NCBI GenBank assembly: GCA_023251595.1
Contig: JAHEYM010000285.1
Location: forward strand, 1 to 5,285
Source of the DNA: Bacteroidota bacterium
GTDB taxonomy: Bacteria > Bacteroidota > Bacteroidia > AKYH767-A > JABDAW01
Length of the DNA: 5,285 nucleotides
Direction: 5' to 3'
A model generated the notes under the pieces. The model was not told where the DNA came from. It searched no databases and saw only the letters and a program-made list of their open reading frames with translations. Positions 5,234 through 5,285 of this stretch are shown here, one piece after another (positions within the stretch are counted from its first letter, which is position 1; each line of letters opens with the position of its first letter). Made by a program: the position numbers and the translations under genes.

Positions 5234-5285
5234 CCCATTTCTAATGTTTTTTTGTTTTGGTGAAGGAATCTCACTCCCGACTTTT
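5234..5285. other. Right-edge DNA with no assignable gene
   Basis: This stretch holds a T-rich run and then GTGAAGGAATCTCAC, which can form a 4-bp stem with a 7-base loop. Two minus-strand frames remain open to the edge, with stops at 5218-5216 and 5200-5198, and one short plus-strand frame opens at ATG 5244. Too little sequence is present to say that any of them is a gene. Confidence 0.4.

Noticed and set aside
5255..5285. A tRNA 3' part or the end of a protein gene at the right edge
   Set aside because: The small stem-loop GTGA/TCAC lacks the conserved T-loop sequence, no other tRNA arms are present, and three competing short frames are open, so nothing can be assigned.

Overview
The window looks like a chromosomal segment of a member of the Bacteroidota. 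The signs are AT-rich DNA (roughly 40% G+C by eye), no Shine-Dalgarno sequences before the starts, two exact copies of the Bacteroidota -7 promoter box (TATATTTG, fitting TAnnTTTG), a lipoprotein with the CKKDD surface-export signature, and a Bacteroidota-type S9 dipeptidyl/tripeptidyl peptidase. No class or genus can be named from this sequence.

Layout from left to right. Positions 1-1190 (minus strand) hold the N-terminal half of an S9B prolyl peptidase (DPP IV / prolyl tripeptidyl peptidase type); it runs off the left edge, so it is incomplete here. Its signal peptide is encoded by a perfect tandem duplication of 18 bp. A 135-bp divergent intergenic region with a short inverted repeat separates it from a small exported plus-strand protein (1326-1622) carrying a heavy-metal-binding-like CxxC/CxxH motif. 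That gene ends in two consecutive hairpins, the second an intrinsic terminator. Converging on it from the right is a minus-strand secretory-lipase-like alpha/beta hydrolase lipoprotein (1709-2929). Its promoter overlaps the end of the next minus-strand gene, a 519-residue all-helical TPR-like protein (2971-4530). Across a 154-bp divergent intergenic region with a perfect palindrome lies a plus-strand gene for a 142-residue cytoplasmic protein with a cysteine-rich C-terminus (4685-5113). The window closes with non-coding DNA containing a long AT-rich imperfect inverted repeat.

Functionally, the left part is secreted hydrolysis at the cell envelope (a peptidase and a lipase/esterase, both predicted lipoproteins) plus a small putative metal-binding exported protein. 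The right part is the least understood: a helical repeat protein, perhaps regulatory, divergent from a Cys-rich protein of unknown function. Their pairing is the best candidate for something undescribed, but the window gives no proof of a functional link. No tRNA, rRNA, CRISPR array, transposase or phage gene was seen.
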